Shown here piece after piece: positions 55,004-64,000 of a stretch of DNA of 64,000 nt; within the stretch, counting starts at the first letter, position 1, and every line of letters starts with the position of its first letter. The notes below the pieces were generated by a model that saw only the letters and a program-made list of their open reading frames with translations, was not told the origin of the DNA and did no database searches. The translations under genes and the position numbers were made by a program. The DNA is taken from contig JAVFKD010000002.1 of assembly GCA_036429605.1 (NCBI GenBank), positions 3,658,001 to 3,722,000 of the forward strand, given 5' to 3'. This DNA comes from Cladobotryum mycophilum. Taxonomy: Eukaryota > Ascomycota > Sordariomycetes > Hypocreales > Hypocreaceae.

Positions 55004-55494
55004 ATGAGTAACGATCTAATCTGCTACGGCTGTGTAAGTGCTCAAACACATGCTACCTGCCTCGTATCTCACTAAAGTCCTGGTAGCTTGAGTCCGCTCA
55101 AATCGTTCAAAACAAGACTGGCATATGGCTGCACCCACGCATCATTGAGCTACTCCGGCCGATCTACATGGAGGGCGTCATGTTATCCGTGGTCGTGACG
55201 GGCAAGGCACTGTTCTCCGTCAACATATACGGTCCTCGAAAAGACAGTGTCTTCGTATCATCGCAACTAAACGACGCTGGCGTCTTCCTCGGTCACCCTC
55301 ACACCGTCACCTTGGGTGTACCCTACAAGAATCCACATTGGCCTTATAGTCAACATTACCAAGAGGCTATGGACCATTACATTGAGGGTGATGGTAAAGA
55401 GATCATGCGTTGGTCGCCTTTGGATGTAGCGGAGGCGGGGAATGTGAAGGGGATATATGGAAGATTTCTGGACTTCGTGAGAGCGATGTTCTAG
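55004..55494 (+). CDS. short protein resembling the N-terminal region of fungal SNF2 helicases
   Basis: Exon 1 55004-55033 (MSNDLICYGC) and exon 2 55087-55494 are joined in phase 0 by a 53-nt intron (GTAAGT donor, TAG acceptor). Product 145 residues. The middle, with VNIYGPRKDS, ...FLGHPHTVTLGVPYKNPHWP, resembles the region before the helicase core in fungal SNF2/Rad5-like proteins (pattern: YG ... L ... FL ... P ... Y-NPH). No helicase motifs follow, so it is a stand-alone or truncated form. The match is from memory of the pattern and is tentative. Confidence 0.5.
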
Positions 55495-55720
55495 AACACC
55501 CATCGTCATTCACTAGAATAGAAAGATCACATCTAGACCATATGAACTCAATTGTATTTAATAGACTATGCTAAGCATGGGAATGATCTTAGAGGAGAGC
55601 ATGCAGCGCGGAGCGAGGCAACTTTTCTATCATCAGGTACCTTGCCCTGCTTTTGTGCCTGGACCATCTTAAATCTTCGAATCTGATGTTAGCATAAGCT
55701 GCGAATCGGACAACCCCTTT

Positions 55721-56131
55721 TTAGTTCGAAAACATCCTTAATCCGACGAATCCGGGTAGACGGATACGTCGCATCCCTGAGTGGTTAGGCTGAACAATAA
55801 GTGGTGTCACCGTTTGTTGATTAGTAGGCGATCCATCCTCCGCTTCATCATCACGGTTCAAATTCTCATATCTTGACATGCGGTGTGTCGATGGCATATC
55901 ATCTTGCAGGATATGGGTATGGCGGGCAGGCGTGACGAGCTGATCAGACACAGAAGTTGGTAGGGTCATTGTGATGGAGCGTCTGGGGATCTGGGTCCGA
56001 AAGATATGTCTGAACAACTGTATTATTGAAGAAGATGTAGAGGAGAAGAATGGGAACTGCCAATCTGGGGGCAAAGTCACCCTTTTATACGTCAAAGGAT
56101 AGCCCGAGCGGCACATACTCGTTGGTGCCAT
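55721..56131 (-). CDS. uncertain hypothetical protein
   Basis: The frame has ATG codons at 56131 (MAPTSMCRSGY) and about 55968 (MTLPTSVSDQL); the shorter form has more natural composition, with an acidic middle (RDDEAEDGS). No domain. The neighbouring stretch 56171-56661 shows no supported gene. Confidence 0.33.
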   Translation of the reverse strand: MAPTSMCRSGYPLTYKRVTLPPDWQFPFFSSTSSSIIQLFRHIFRTQIPRRSITMTLPTSVSDQLVTPARHTHILQDDMPSTHRMSRYENLNRDDEAEDGSPTNQQTVTPLIVQPNHSGMRRIRLPGFVGLRMFSN

Positions 56132-56661
56132 CCTTCTTGAGGATTGGATGATACGCTCCACAGTCCGCAAAAGAAAAAGGCAGTGTTACTCCCTGGTCAT
56201 GGCCGCATAATGCGACCTCTTCGTATTACAAGGTTGTAATGCATCGTGGCCTCGACCTTCTACGACGGCACAGGGTGTGAGAGTGGCATTGCATGACTTG
56301 GGTGGAACTCCGGCAATCTAGCCTACACGGCTGGGCCAACATTATCGCCTACGACTATATGAAGCAATAAAAGGTAAATAAAGTCAGTCTTGTGACGTGG
56401 ACACACCATTTGGGAGTCGCAGATAGTGGTGTGCCCAGTGGGCTTGAGAAAAGGGGGTCTTGGACACCCCTTCCTTTACCGTATCATCGACATCCTCTCT
56501 ACGCTGATACCTAGATGAACTGTGCTTGATAGCCTTGAGCCAACTGGAGACGAGAAGGCCTAGGACGTTCAGCACATTGGAATAGCAATGTTAAATAAAG
56601 AAAGGGAAGAATACATACAATCGTAAAATACTAATTCTAAACTACAGCAATGTCCATACAG

Positions 56662-57988
56662 TCATCTGTCTAGAGTATCTTTTACTACCTCCGGCGGAAA
56701 CTTTCTAGACATGATCTTCTTTGCCCAATGGCGGAAATGCGTCTTTTTGGCGTACTCCGCGGTGACACATGCGTCAACACGGAACAGAGTCACACCCCCT
56801 GTTGCCGCAAGTCTGACGTCTTTGAGTCTCTCAACGCGGACAGAGTGGCTTTCCTTGGCCAGGCTCCCGGCGTCCAAAGCAACCCGTGCCCAAGCTTGTG
56901 CCCCGTACCCCTCAATGATGAGTTCCTTTGCGTGTTTAAGGAGCGTTGCCGGAATGTACTCAATAGATACGCTCATACACGTGGGAAACCAGTAGACTCC
57001 CAGTTCATATGAGACACGGCCAACAAATCTTGTGAGCTTCATTGTTGGACAGGACATAGCAGCAGCGTCACGGAAAGGGGGCTTCCGCATCTGCAGATCC
57101 TGAACCCAGCTGTCACAATCCCATTGAACGAGATAATCCACCAATCCGGACAGAATAGAAGTGGGGGCTCCTCCCGATTAACCCAAATCACCTTCCCCCT
57201 CGATTGGCTACCACCTTCGCCATGTTTCTGCATAGCCTCATGGGCCCATTAACACGAAGGCTTGTGCCGAGTATAAGCAGAACATCTAGGAGAGAGTTCT
57301 CATCCTTATGGATAAAACGAGCGATGGTTTCTCTATCGCGATGAGATACACCCAAAAGTTCAATGTCTGGCATGAGTGTGCCTACAGCGGTTCGCCGCTT
57401 GCCCTGGTTTAGCCTAGCCTGTAGGCTGGAGGCGCAAGAGGGACAGTCAGGAGTGACGTTTAGGTAAGTCCCGGATTTCCTCTTAACACTGACTTGACAA
57501 ACAGTGTACCTATAATGACGAAGCGAGCCATGAAGAGGAATGCAATCCGTCTTAGGATTATTCATGTCCACGGAGAGGCCTATCTTACTCTCAAGCATAT
57601 CTATGTTCTGAGTGTAACAACGGTGGAGTTGACGTTGATCTTGTAAGGTGCGGATGAGGTAGTGTGTTATTATTGGCTCTGCTGCGATAGTTTTCTCGTA
57701 AAGCTCTGATGCCTTTTTGGCAAGTATATCGGGTCCACCCGGACGACGAAGAATATTTGCAGAGAAAATGTCACTATTTTTATACAGGCCATCGTCTGAT
57801 CGAAAGTCCTACGTTGGTCAGCAACTTTTAAGTACGTCAGGATAAGAATCACGAACCGGAATGCCCGCTGAGGTGCTGACACCGGCTCCCATCACTACCA
57901 CAATTCTTTTGGCGTTGGAGATTGCGGTTGCCACATGGCCCAGGTGGTCATGTGAATGAGGCAGCACGTGTACTCTTGTTTTGGCCAT
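56662..57988 (-). CDS. SIR2-family deacetylase (sirtuin), HST3/4-like, with two frame breaks
   Basis: Sirtuins remove acyl groups from lysines using NAD. Exon 1 57988-57857 ends in VVVMGAGVSTSAGIP; a 48-nt intron (GTTCGT donor, TGACC branch, GTAG acceptor) leads to DFRSDDGLY. Then TQNID, the catalytic His in LHGSL, a zinc site with CPSC but only one Cys (YTVCQ) in the first half, PDIELLG, LLILGTSLRVNGP and KVIWVN. The GP after GTSLRV and the KVIWVN end resemble HST3/HST4, nuclear H3K56 deacetylases. The frame moves at two five-base runs (57195-57199 and 57163-57167); six bases at each would give one continuous protein. An unknown 150-residue C-terminal part follows to 56662. Confidence 0.8.
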
Positions 57989-58848
57989 GACTATCGTTTG
58001 TTATCTTGAGAAGGGTAATTCAAGAGAAATATTTGAAGGCAGGGCAGGTGGTATTATATACCCGAAAATGAATTGCCTTCGAGACGATTACCCCCCTGAC
58101 TTTCTAGCCAGCTTCCCAGGAAGTTAGGGGTGTGAAGAACCTGCCGGGATCCTCCGCGGTGCCCGAGAGAGGACTTCCCAGGAAGTCGCTTTCGGGGCCA
58201 GAGTCACAAGATCAGAGGATCCTAGCGCTGGAACGGCAGTAGCTCGCCATCCGCTTGAATTGTCCAGTCTCTGTCATCAACACTGGCCGTGATGCTGCGG
58301 CCAGGGAGAGAATGAGAAAACAAGGCTAAATCCTCCTACCACGTCGACGTGCAGCGCATCATTCGGTCCGTCTCAAGAAGCTTTCTCTGTCAGAGCGTGA
58401 TTCGTGGATGGGATGTGGTCAAGGTCTCTGCGAGGGTCGCCGTCCGTGAAGGTGGAGAGGTGTCGCTCTCGGCAGTGTACGTGGATACTAATCAAACCAG
58501 TCATTGTGGTGACTCACGATGAGGGGTCAACTTGTTATGGCTGGCTTGGTATGACGGTGACGAACGGAAGGGCCGTGGCTGGCTTATCATACATGGCCGC
58601 GACGTGGGATTGATGGCGGAGCAGGGAGTGCCCTTATCTATGGTGCAACTTCCTGGGAAGTCGGGGTCGATCTGAGGGCAACTTCCTGCGCTGGCTCCAC
58701 AGGACGGATATACCGCTTGGTGTTGGTCGTAAGGAGCTCTTAAAGCTACGCTCTCTCGCACCCAACTCCATCGACCGGTTCCCATACCTTTCATACTTTC
58801 GGCACGAATTCGATTCAACGTTAAATTTCCAGTGGACTTGACGTAGCC
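57989..58848. other. gene-free stretch with ACTTCC..GGAAGT palindromes
   Basis: Near-palindromes such as ACTTCCCAGGAAGT occur at about 58113-58126, 58163-58177 and 58645-58659, with a further half-site at 58677; one more lies at 25139-25152 near the end of the FHA kinase gene. No coding sequence supported. Confidence 0.45.
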
Positions 58849-60921
58849 ATGGGACGCAGAGAACCAAAGAAGCCAGCGCAGAAACTCCTCGGCTACATCA
58901 TGGAGATTCTCGGCAGTATCGATCGTCTTGACAACGAAGTATATCTGCTGGTCGAGCAGCTACCCCTCACTGAACGCCGCAGACTAAGAGAATTCGCTTC
59001 TATACTCTCCAGTACCTGCGAGAATAAGGGATTGGAAGACAGTGATGAAGCAGCTGGAGAGACAATAGAAGTTGCCTGTGAGAGTCGGGGACGACGGGGA
59101 GGAGCTTTGGCTGACATTTTCCAATCTCCTGGATGCACCGACGCCGTCGAGAATGATTTACCGACGGGTGCCGCAACCCCAAAGGCTTTGGATGAGACGG
59201 AAAGTGACATCCAATCACCAAGTGTGTTGTCAACCATCGTCGTCGCCACTGAGGAGATAGCAATCAGCTCTGACGATGTTGCCTCACCTCGAAGAAATCC
59301 CTCTTCCGACAAGCCAGCCCCCATCGGAAAACGCACGAGGTTGGTACAGGTGTCCTCGCCACTTCTTTCTCAATCAATCGGCGACTTCATCCGTACTAGC
59401 CGGGAGGCCATTGGACATCTCAGTGCTCCGACAGCCTCGCAGGGGATGTTCAAGTCAGTTTTTGATTCCGTCAATAATGTAGAGCCCAAAATAGGGGACG
59501 CCTGGTCCGACGGCTTAGGGTGGCTTTCACTGTTGAAAGTAGGACGCGGGGAAAAGCTCCGAGGGACGATGAGATACGTCTCCATAGCGATGGCGTTCGC
59601 AGACTGGCACCACTCACAGGTCCAATTGATTAGTCATGGGGCGAAAAGGAAAAGCAAAGAAGCTCAAGATGCCTCGGGGCATGTTGTGAATAGAATGCTA
59701 CAGTTTGTCAAGGAAGAGGATCAAAAAGAAAACCGCAAAACCTTGCACATAAGCTTGACGCGTGGCCGGAAATGGAATCGTCTGAAGCGTGGGCTTGGTG
59801 TTGGCATCTTGAGCATGGATCCATGGTAAGCATCTTTTTTACTATTGAAGGTAAGCGAGCTAACTCACGACAGGGGACTTGGGAAATCATCCGAAGAGGT
59901 GCTAGACAAGCTGATTGCAGAGCTGCCTAGAAATGAAGCTAAATGGGCTGTTTTGAAGCTTCTCGATGGGCAGGTCACAGAGTTCTTCCGAACGGGCCGG
60001 ACAAACGAGACGCTCTTCAACGACGGCTTAAGACCCACAGGCCCCAAGGTCGTCCCGCCTCCCCAGCTAATCCAGGCCAGAATGCTTCAGATACCAGAGC
60101 AAGGCAGACTTCTCGTGAGAGGTACTGGGTTTCAATTCGACGCCAGTTCTCTCCGTGGGCTCAATCCAAATATGTGGTTGAGTGACTCAACTATAGAGGC
60201 TTATCTGCACGTCTTAGACAAATTGTCTTTTGTCCGGGTCGGTCGCTGCCTCTCCATCCATTACAAGACTGGACCAAACTCGGGCGCCATAATGAAGGAT
60301 CCCTTCTAAGTAGCGACTCGGAAGATGGAGTCGTGGCGCGAAGAGATGCAAGCCGAGCCGGTCTGCTTCTTCCCATTCTTCCTGCGTAACAACCATTTTA
60401 GTCTCATTGAGATTAACCACCGAACAAAGACCATCCATCACTATGACTCTATCGTCATTCAGCCCGGAGAGATGACCGATGTGGAGGTATGTCTTCTGGA
60501 AGTCCTGGAAGAGATGAGAGCTAATTGTCTAGCAGAGCGTGTGCGCCAAAGCGTTTCCCCAGCTTCAATATATTGAAGAGGTACGGCCATCATAACAATC
60601 CGCCTTGGCCCCGCTAACCCTCCTCGCCAGCGAGTAATACAGCAAACAGATGACCACAGCTGTGGCCCGATCGTAGTTAAGCATGCGCGACTTCGCATGC
60701 TCGACCTACCAGCCACATTCGGGGAGGGTGGAAAGTATAACGCGGAAGATTTACGGTCAGAGATCATTGATCTTCTGAACTTGGCGTGGATGGAAGATGC
60801 CATAGCTGAAGCTCCGCCGCCTCAAAGGAAGCGCGGAGCTGCCGTTATGGCACAAAAATTTAACAAACGACTAAGAGGGGGATACCAATTATATTATGTG
60901 GAGACGAGTGCGTTACGGTAG
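58849..60921 (+). pseudogene. Ulp1-type (C48) cysteine protease, nonsense codon
   Basis: Ulp1-type proteases cleave SUMO or related conjugates. Exons 58849-59825, 59874-60486, 60536-60580 and 60631-60921; introns of 48, 49 and 50 nt have GTAAGC, GTATGT and GTACGG donors and keep phase. The first 330 residues are an unassigned, partly disordered region. The protease domain follows: MWLSDSTIEAYLHVLDKL, catalytic His in NNHFSLIEI, Asp in HHYDSI, Gln in QQTDDHSCG and the Cys in the same motif. All catalytic residues are present, but a TAA at 60307-60309 sits in frame where related proteins have Glu in PFE (GAA to TAA would do it). Without read-through only a truncated protein lacking the active site results. 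Confidence 0.75.
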
Positions 60922-61209
60922 GCGGTCCATTAATTGAAATGCTGTTGGCTTAAGCGGCACAGCCGCAGGATGGAAATAACTGTTGGGTAAATGTATGCAT
61001 AACGAAACTCGATGATCCCTAATGATTTTGTTTCTGCTCACGTTCGGCCACTCCGTGATTTGTTACTGGTGAAGTACTCTCCCTCACCGAAAATGTAATA
61101 TATTCGCACTGGCTCTGAGTATAACCATTGAGTGCGAGCATATAGGTAATCATTTGCACTCTGTACCTGCACGCACTTTGTATGCCGCGCGAAGCGCAAA
61201 GTTCACGCG

Positions 61210-61467
61210 ATGTTTATCCGAGTTACAAATGCCTGGCTTCAAACCTTCCTCTTCTCTTTTGTTGTCCTTCCCCTGATATTAACTTTTCTGATCTTCGACA
61301 TCTGTTCAGCCATGCCGTTCGTTCTACATCGCTTCATCCCCACGCAATGGATACTATTTAGCCTCCTCCTCCTCTCTATCGCATGGAGCACAATCGCGCA
61401 TGCCGGACACAGCAAGCCAACGCGTTCTACTCCCGCAGAATCGCGGCGCGATGATAAGGACGAGTAA
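61210..61467 (+). CDS. possible small protein with two membrane spans
   Basis: ATG at 61210; hydrophobic stretches FLFSFVVLPLILTFLIFDI and WILFSLLLLSIAWSTIA, then a polar basic and acidic tail (SRRDDKDE). 85 residues. No family recognised. The stretch 60922-61209 before it holds nothing I can name. Confidence 0.4.
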   Translation: MFIRVTNAWLQTFLFSFVVLPLILTFLIFDICSAMPFVLHRFIPTQWILFSLLLLSIAWSTIAHAGHSKPTRSTPAESRRDDKDE

Positions 61468-61559
61468 TCCAGCAGCTCCAGCAACTCCAGCGACAAAGAC
61501 ACCGCCTGGCCTCTCACAACCGAGCAAAACAAGAACATAAAACAGGAATTCATCGATTT

Positions 61560-62158
61560 TATTGATAGAGAAGCCGTCCTCGCCCTAGCCTCATGGATCT
61601 GAGATGTGGTAATATCCTTATTGACGATGAATTCCAAATCCAAGGCATTATCGATTGGGAATGGGCAACCACGGTTCCGCAGCAGCCATTTACACCCACG
61701 GCATGGATGACTGGCCACGATCCCGATCGTCGTATTTACGCTGACGATATCTCGTCTCAATTCCACAAAGTTCTGCAAGCCGTGAGCAGTACATCGGATA
61801 ATCATGGCGAACTTGCAAACACTGGGGTCTCCAACAGAAGCTAACACTACCTTTGGTCCATATCCTACATCGCCCTACCGATCTTGCTCGGGTGTATTAC
61901 AGGTTCATTTGTCCATTAAAAAAGGATACGGGCGAAGGCGCATCCAGGTCTTATAGGCAAGATAAAACATTGAACTTAGCGGTGCAGGAATGGGTCGATC
62001 TTTCTAAGCGTTATACAAAGTATCTCCAAGACAATGTGTTATACGTTGCTGACGAGCTGTCCCCGATGGAACTTAAACTGATGGAGATGATTCGCATTCA
62101 CCAAGAGAAGTATAGTCCTCCAAAAGTAACCAAGTTTCAAGATCAGGCAAAGTTATAG
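61560..62158 (+). pseudogene. remnant of an APH-type (aminoglycoside phosphotransferase fold) kinase
   Basis: Frame 61593-61844 reads DLRCGNILIDDEF then GIIDWEWATTVP and WMTGHD, the brace and catalytic DFG-equivalent region (IDWE) of the fungal APH/choline-kinase-like family. The upstream lobe with the nucleotide-binding Lys is absent. A second frame 61853-62158 (VHILHRPTDLARVY... LLQEKYSPPK-like end) continues the C-terminal part after a break. It is a 3' fragment with at least one frame break, so inactive. Confidence 0.6.
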
Positions 62159-62450
62159 TAATTACTATAGTTAAGATTAGCTCAATAGTTTCCACTCTTG
62201 CAATTCATGAATCTTTGTCCACTGTATACTGATTTCCTCTCTTATTGTGGGCAATCCTGTCCTATGGTCTCTCTTCCAGTACTACTTTTCTGCTGGTAAC
62301 TAGACATGGCGGACGTCACTGATGTGTCAGCCATCTGCCTGTCCTATAGTTCGCTTTTATTTATGTACCCTTTTCTAATAGCGATTTGAACTGTTAACGG
62401 AGTTTGGTAGCTGTACTGCTGAAAAACGAAGGGACTGTCGATGGATCCCA

Positions 62451-62760
62451 CTAGTCTTTGAGGTCATTGACGAAGGCGTCCTTATCTCCATGATGTGCCC
62501 CAACCGTGCCTGCCTGGGTTATCGGCAAGGTGATGGCGCATAGAATAAACATGTCGGAATCAATTCGCCGCAGAATCAGACAGAAAATATCTTTTGCGAT
62601 ATTGTGTCTGCTTATTATCGATCCCGATGATTTTGTATCGTCTATAAACAAAGCGTTTAACCTATACAGTGAGTTCTTGTATTTTTCTCTGCTTTGCAGT
62701 ATTATTAGCAAAGGAATCCAGTGTTTCCTTTAATTTCACAACTGCCTGGTCGGAATCCAT
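62451..62760 (-). pseudogene. fragment 1 of a duplicated unknown gene (MDSDQAVV family)
   Basis: ATG at 62760 starts MDSDQAVVKLKETLDSFA; the frame stops at 62662, while another frame continues YRLNALFIDDTKSSGS. A second copy at 63941 has MDSDEAIVKLKETLGSFT then LNRVNDLFVANSKPS in one frame. A run of five A near 62687 marks the shift. Family unknown. Confidence 0.5.
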
Positions 62761-62979
62761 GGCGGTATCCGAAACGCCACATGGAATGGGGAGAAGAGGA
62801 AAGTGCGGCGAGATCGCGAGCCTTATTAGTTTCATGGCTACTATATTAACGTTTGGGAAGACGGTGCCGAAGAATATCCAGGCCACAGGCTATTGCTAGA
62901 TCTCCCGACCACAAATGAAGATAAATAAATGCAAGAATATGGCGATGGGCTGGCATGTTTAAGGTTTTAGCCTTTCATA

Positions 62980-63320
62980 TCACTGGTTCTAATTATTAGC
63001 AAGAGTCGAAAGTATCTTCCATTTTTTCTCAAGACGAGTCATAATAATAAAAAACATTAAATCGCTGGGGACGTAATATAAGTGGGCGGAACAATGAAAT
63101 TGGGATAATACGAAGTATAGCTGGGATGTTAAAGAAAGTGGGTTAAAGTGGTATTGTAGAAATGGGCCGTTGAAAATGAAGAAACGAAGTGGGAAAGCAA
63201 AGGTGGGACAGTGAGATTGGTGAAATGATGTGGGAGTGTGAAATGGGATGATAAAATAAGGCAGGTGGGGAGCTGGGATTGTGCTTGGCGGTGAAAATAT
63301 GAAACGGCGGGACAAACTGC
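62980..63320 (-). repeat. purine-rich degenerate tract, mirror of the 5.6-kb tract
   Basis: The plus strand is G/A/T-rich with words AAATGGG, GTGGGA and AAGTGGG; its complement resembles the CCCATTTT-rich tract at 5560-6130. No gene. The remaining stretch to 63788 is A/T-rich and empty. Confidence 0.45.
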
Positions 63321-63788
63321 AAGACTAGGCGGTCATGCATCATTTATCAAGGGCACATCTATTGAGTAACATTTATTAAGAATACTAACTTTTTATTAAG
63401 AATTATATATTAATTTTTTTGAAAAACTAATGTCTATTATTTTGTTGTGTGTAAGACTTCCTCTAATAACCACACAGGGCTCTACCTAAGACTTTCTAAA
63501 CAACGATAATTGGTAACTAGTGGAATTATTTGATTATGGTACTCGCTAGAAAATGGGTCTATTAGCACTGCCGAAAGGGAAATTGTGATTGATTTTTGGA
63601 CCCTTGATGAGTGGTAGTTATGATTAATGATGAACTGGCTAGCTACTCCGTACAATCAAGCGACAAAAGTTCTACGCTCATAGATCTACGGTAGTACTAC
63701 CGTTACCCCACTCCCTCCCCCACGTAGAGGGGTCAAACCCCCTAAAGCTATCACAAGCTAAAGTTTATATCTACCAAAAATATCATAT

Positions 63789-63941
63789 TTATGCATTTAA
63801 ACACGACGGTTTACTATTAGCTACAAATAGATCATTCACCCTATTTAATAATCGGGCATGTTTCTTTTCCCTGATGTTGCTATTAGTAGTAAAGGAACCG
63901 AGGGTCTCCTTTAATTTGACAATAGCCTCGTCAGAGTCCAT
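63789..63941 (-). pseudogene. fragment 2 of the duplicated unknown gene
   Basis: ATG at 63941 opens MDSDEAIVKLKETLGSFT and continues 50 codons to a stop at 63789 (ending SKPSCLNA). It is about 60 percent identical by eye to fragment 1, which lies 1.18 kb away in the same orientation. It may be an intact short gene or a 5' remnant; upstream sequence leaves the window. Confidence 0.45.
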
Positions 63942-64000
63942 CTGGATGTCTGGAATGGGGTCTGGAATGTAGAAAAAGAGCCGTAGAAAAATTGTCACCA

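Noticed and set aside
1..64000. tRNA, rRNA, CRISPR array
   Set aside because: No T-loop-like GGTTCGA with matching stems, no rRNA-like stretch and no spaced identical repeats of CRISPR type were seen; the regular repeats are minisatellites or coding repeats.
1..64000. Starship captain (DUF3435 tyrosine recombinase) in the window
   Set aside because: No frame or joined exon set shows a tyrosine-recombinase catalytic domain, so I do not claim a complete element or its ends.

Overview
The window looks like nuclear DNA of a filamentous ascomycete, most likely a eurotiomycete of the Aspergillus/Penicillium type. The evidence is: genes broken by many short introns of about 42-75 nt with GTRNGT donors and CTAAC/CTGAC branch points, a LaeA-type methyltransferase, a NACHT-WD40 receptor, a pogo/Fot-type transposon and long stretches of non-coding repeats. 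No tRNA, rRNA or CRISPR was seen. I derived exon structures by reading splice sites on both strands; several small genes appear only after introns are removed.

Layout. 0.1-5.05 kb: an interrupted NACHT-WD40 (NLR) gene with 13 almost identical WD repeats. 5-15 kb: low-density DNA with a hypothetical gene, a C2H2 zinc-finger gene, a one-membrane-span gene, an unknown two-exon gene and an 836-bp tandem duplication. 15.4-22.4 kb: a gene with 54-bp repeats, two small two-exon genes, a LaeA-like methyltransferase and a hypothetical gene. 22.7-51.3 kb: an accessory block holding two paralogous secreted/surface proteins, an FHA-kinase, a BRCT protein with Ala-rich repeats, a ferric-reductase-like gene (FRE), two MADS-like genes, a degenerate patatin-like gene (PLP), a DUF3723 gene, a 14-bp minisatellite, several small coiled-coil or unknown genes and a nucleotidyltransferase-fold gene. 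51.5-54.1 kb: a repeat array containing a pogo-like transposon. 54-61 kb: a TM2-domain gene, a short SNF2-N-terminus-like gene, an HST3/4-like sirtuin and a Ulp1-type protease with a nonsense codon. 61.5-64 kb: remnants of an APH-type kinase and of a duplicated unknown gene.

Interpretation. NLR, FRE, PLP and DUF3723 are the accessory families typical of Starship giant transposons, and three of them lie side by side at 31-40 kb. No DUF3435 tyrosine recombinase (captain) is visible, so this would be an interior segment or a relic. The most striking new signal is a short element, consensus close to GGTCGAAAAAACGACC, repeated two to four times in most of the intergenic promoters that carry it, which serve about ten genes between 23.7 and 51 kb. 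Two homologous arrays of TACYRGTA-type motifs, in the same orientation, lie near the two ends of this block. Together they suggest a co-regulated cargo module.

Many genes show single frame breaks, often exactly at runs of five G or C. These may be assembly errors or real decay; the two cannot be separated from this sequence alone.
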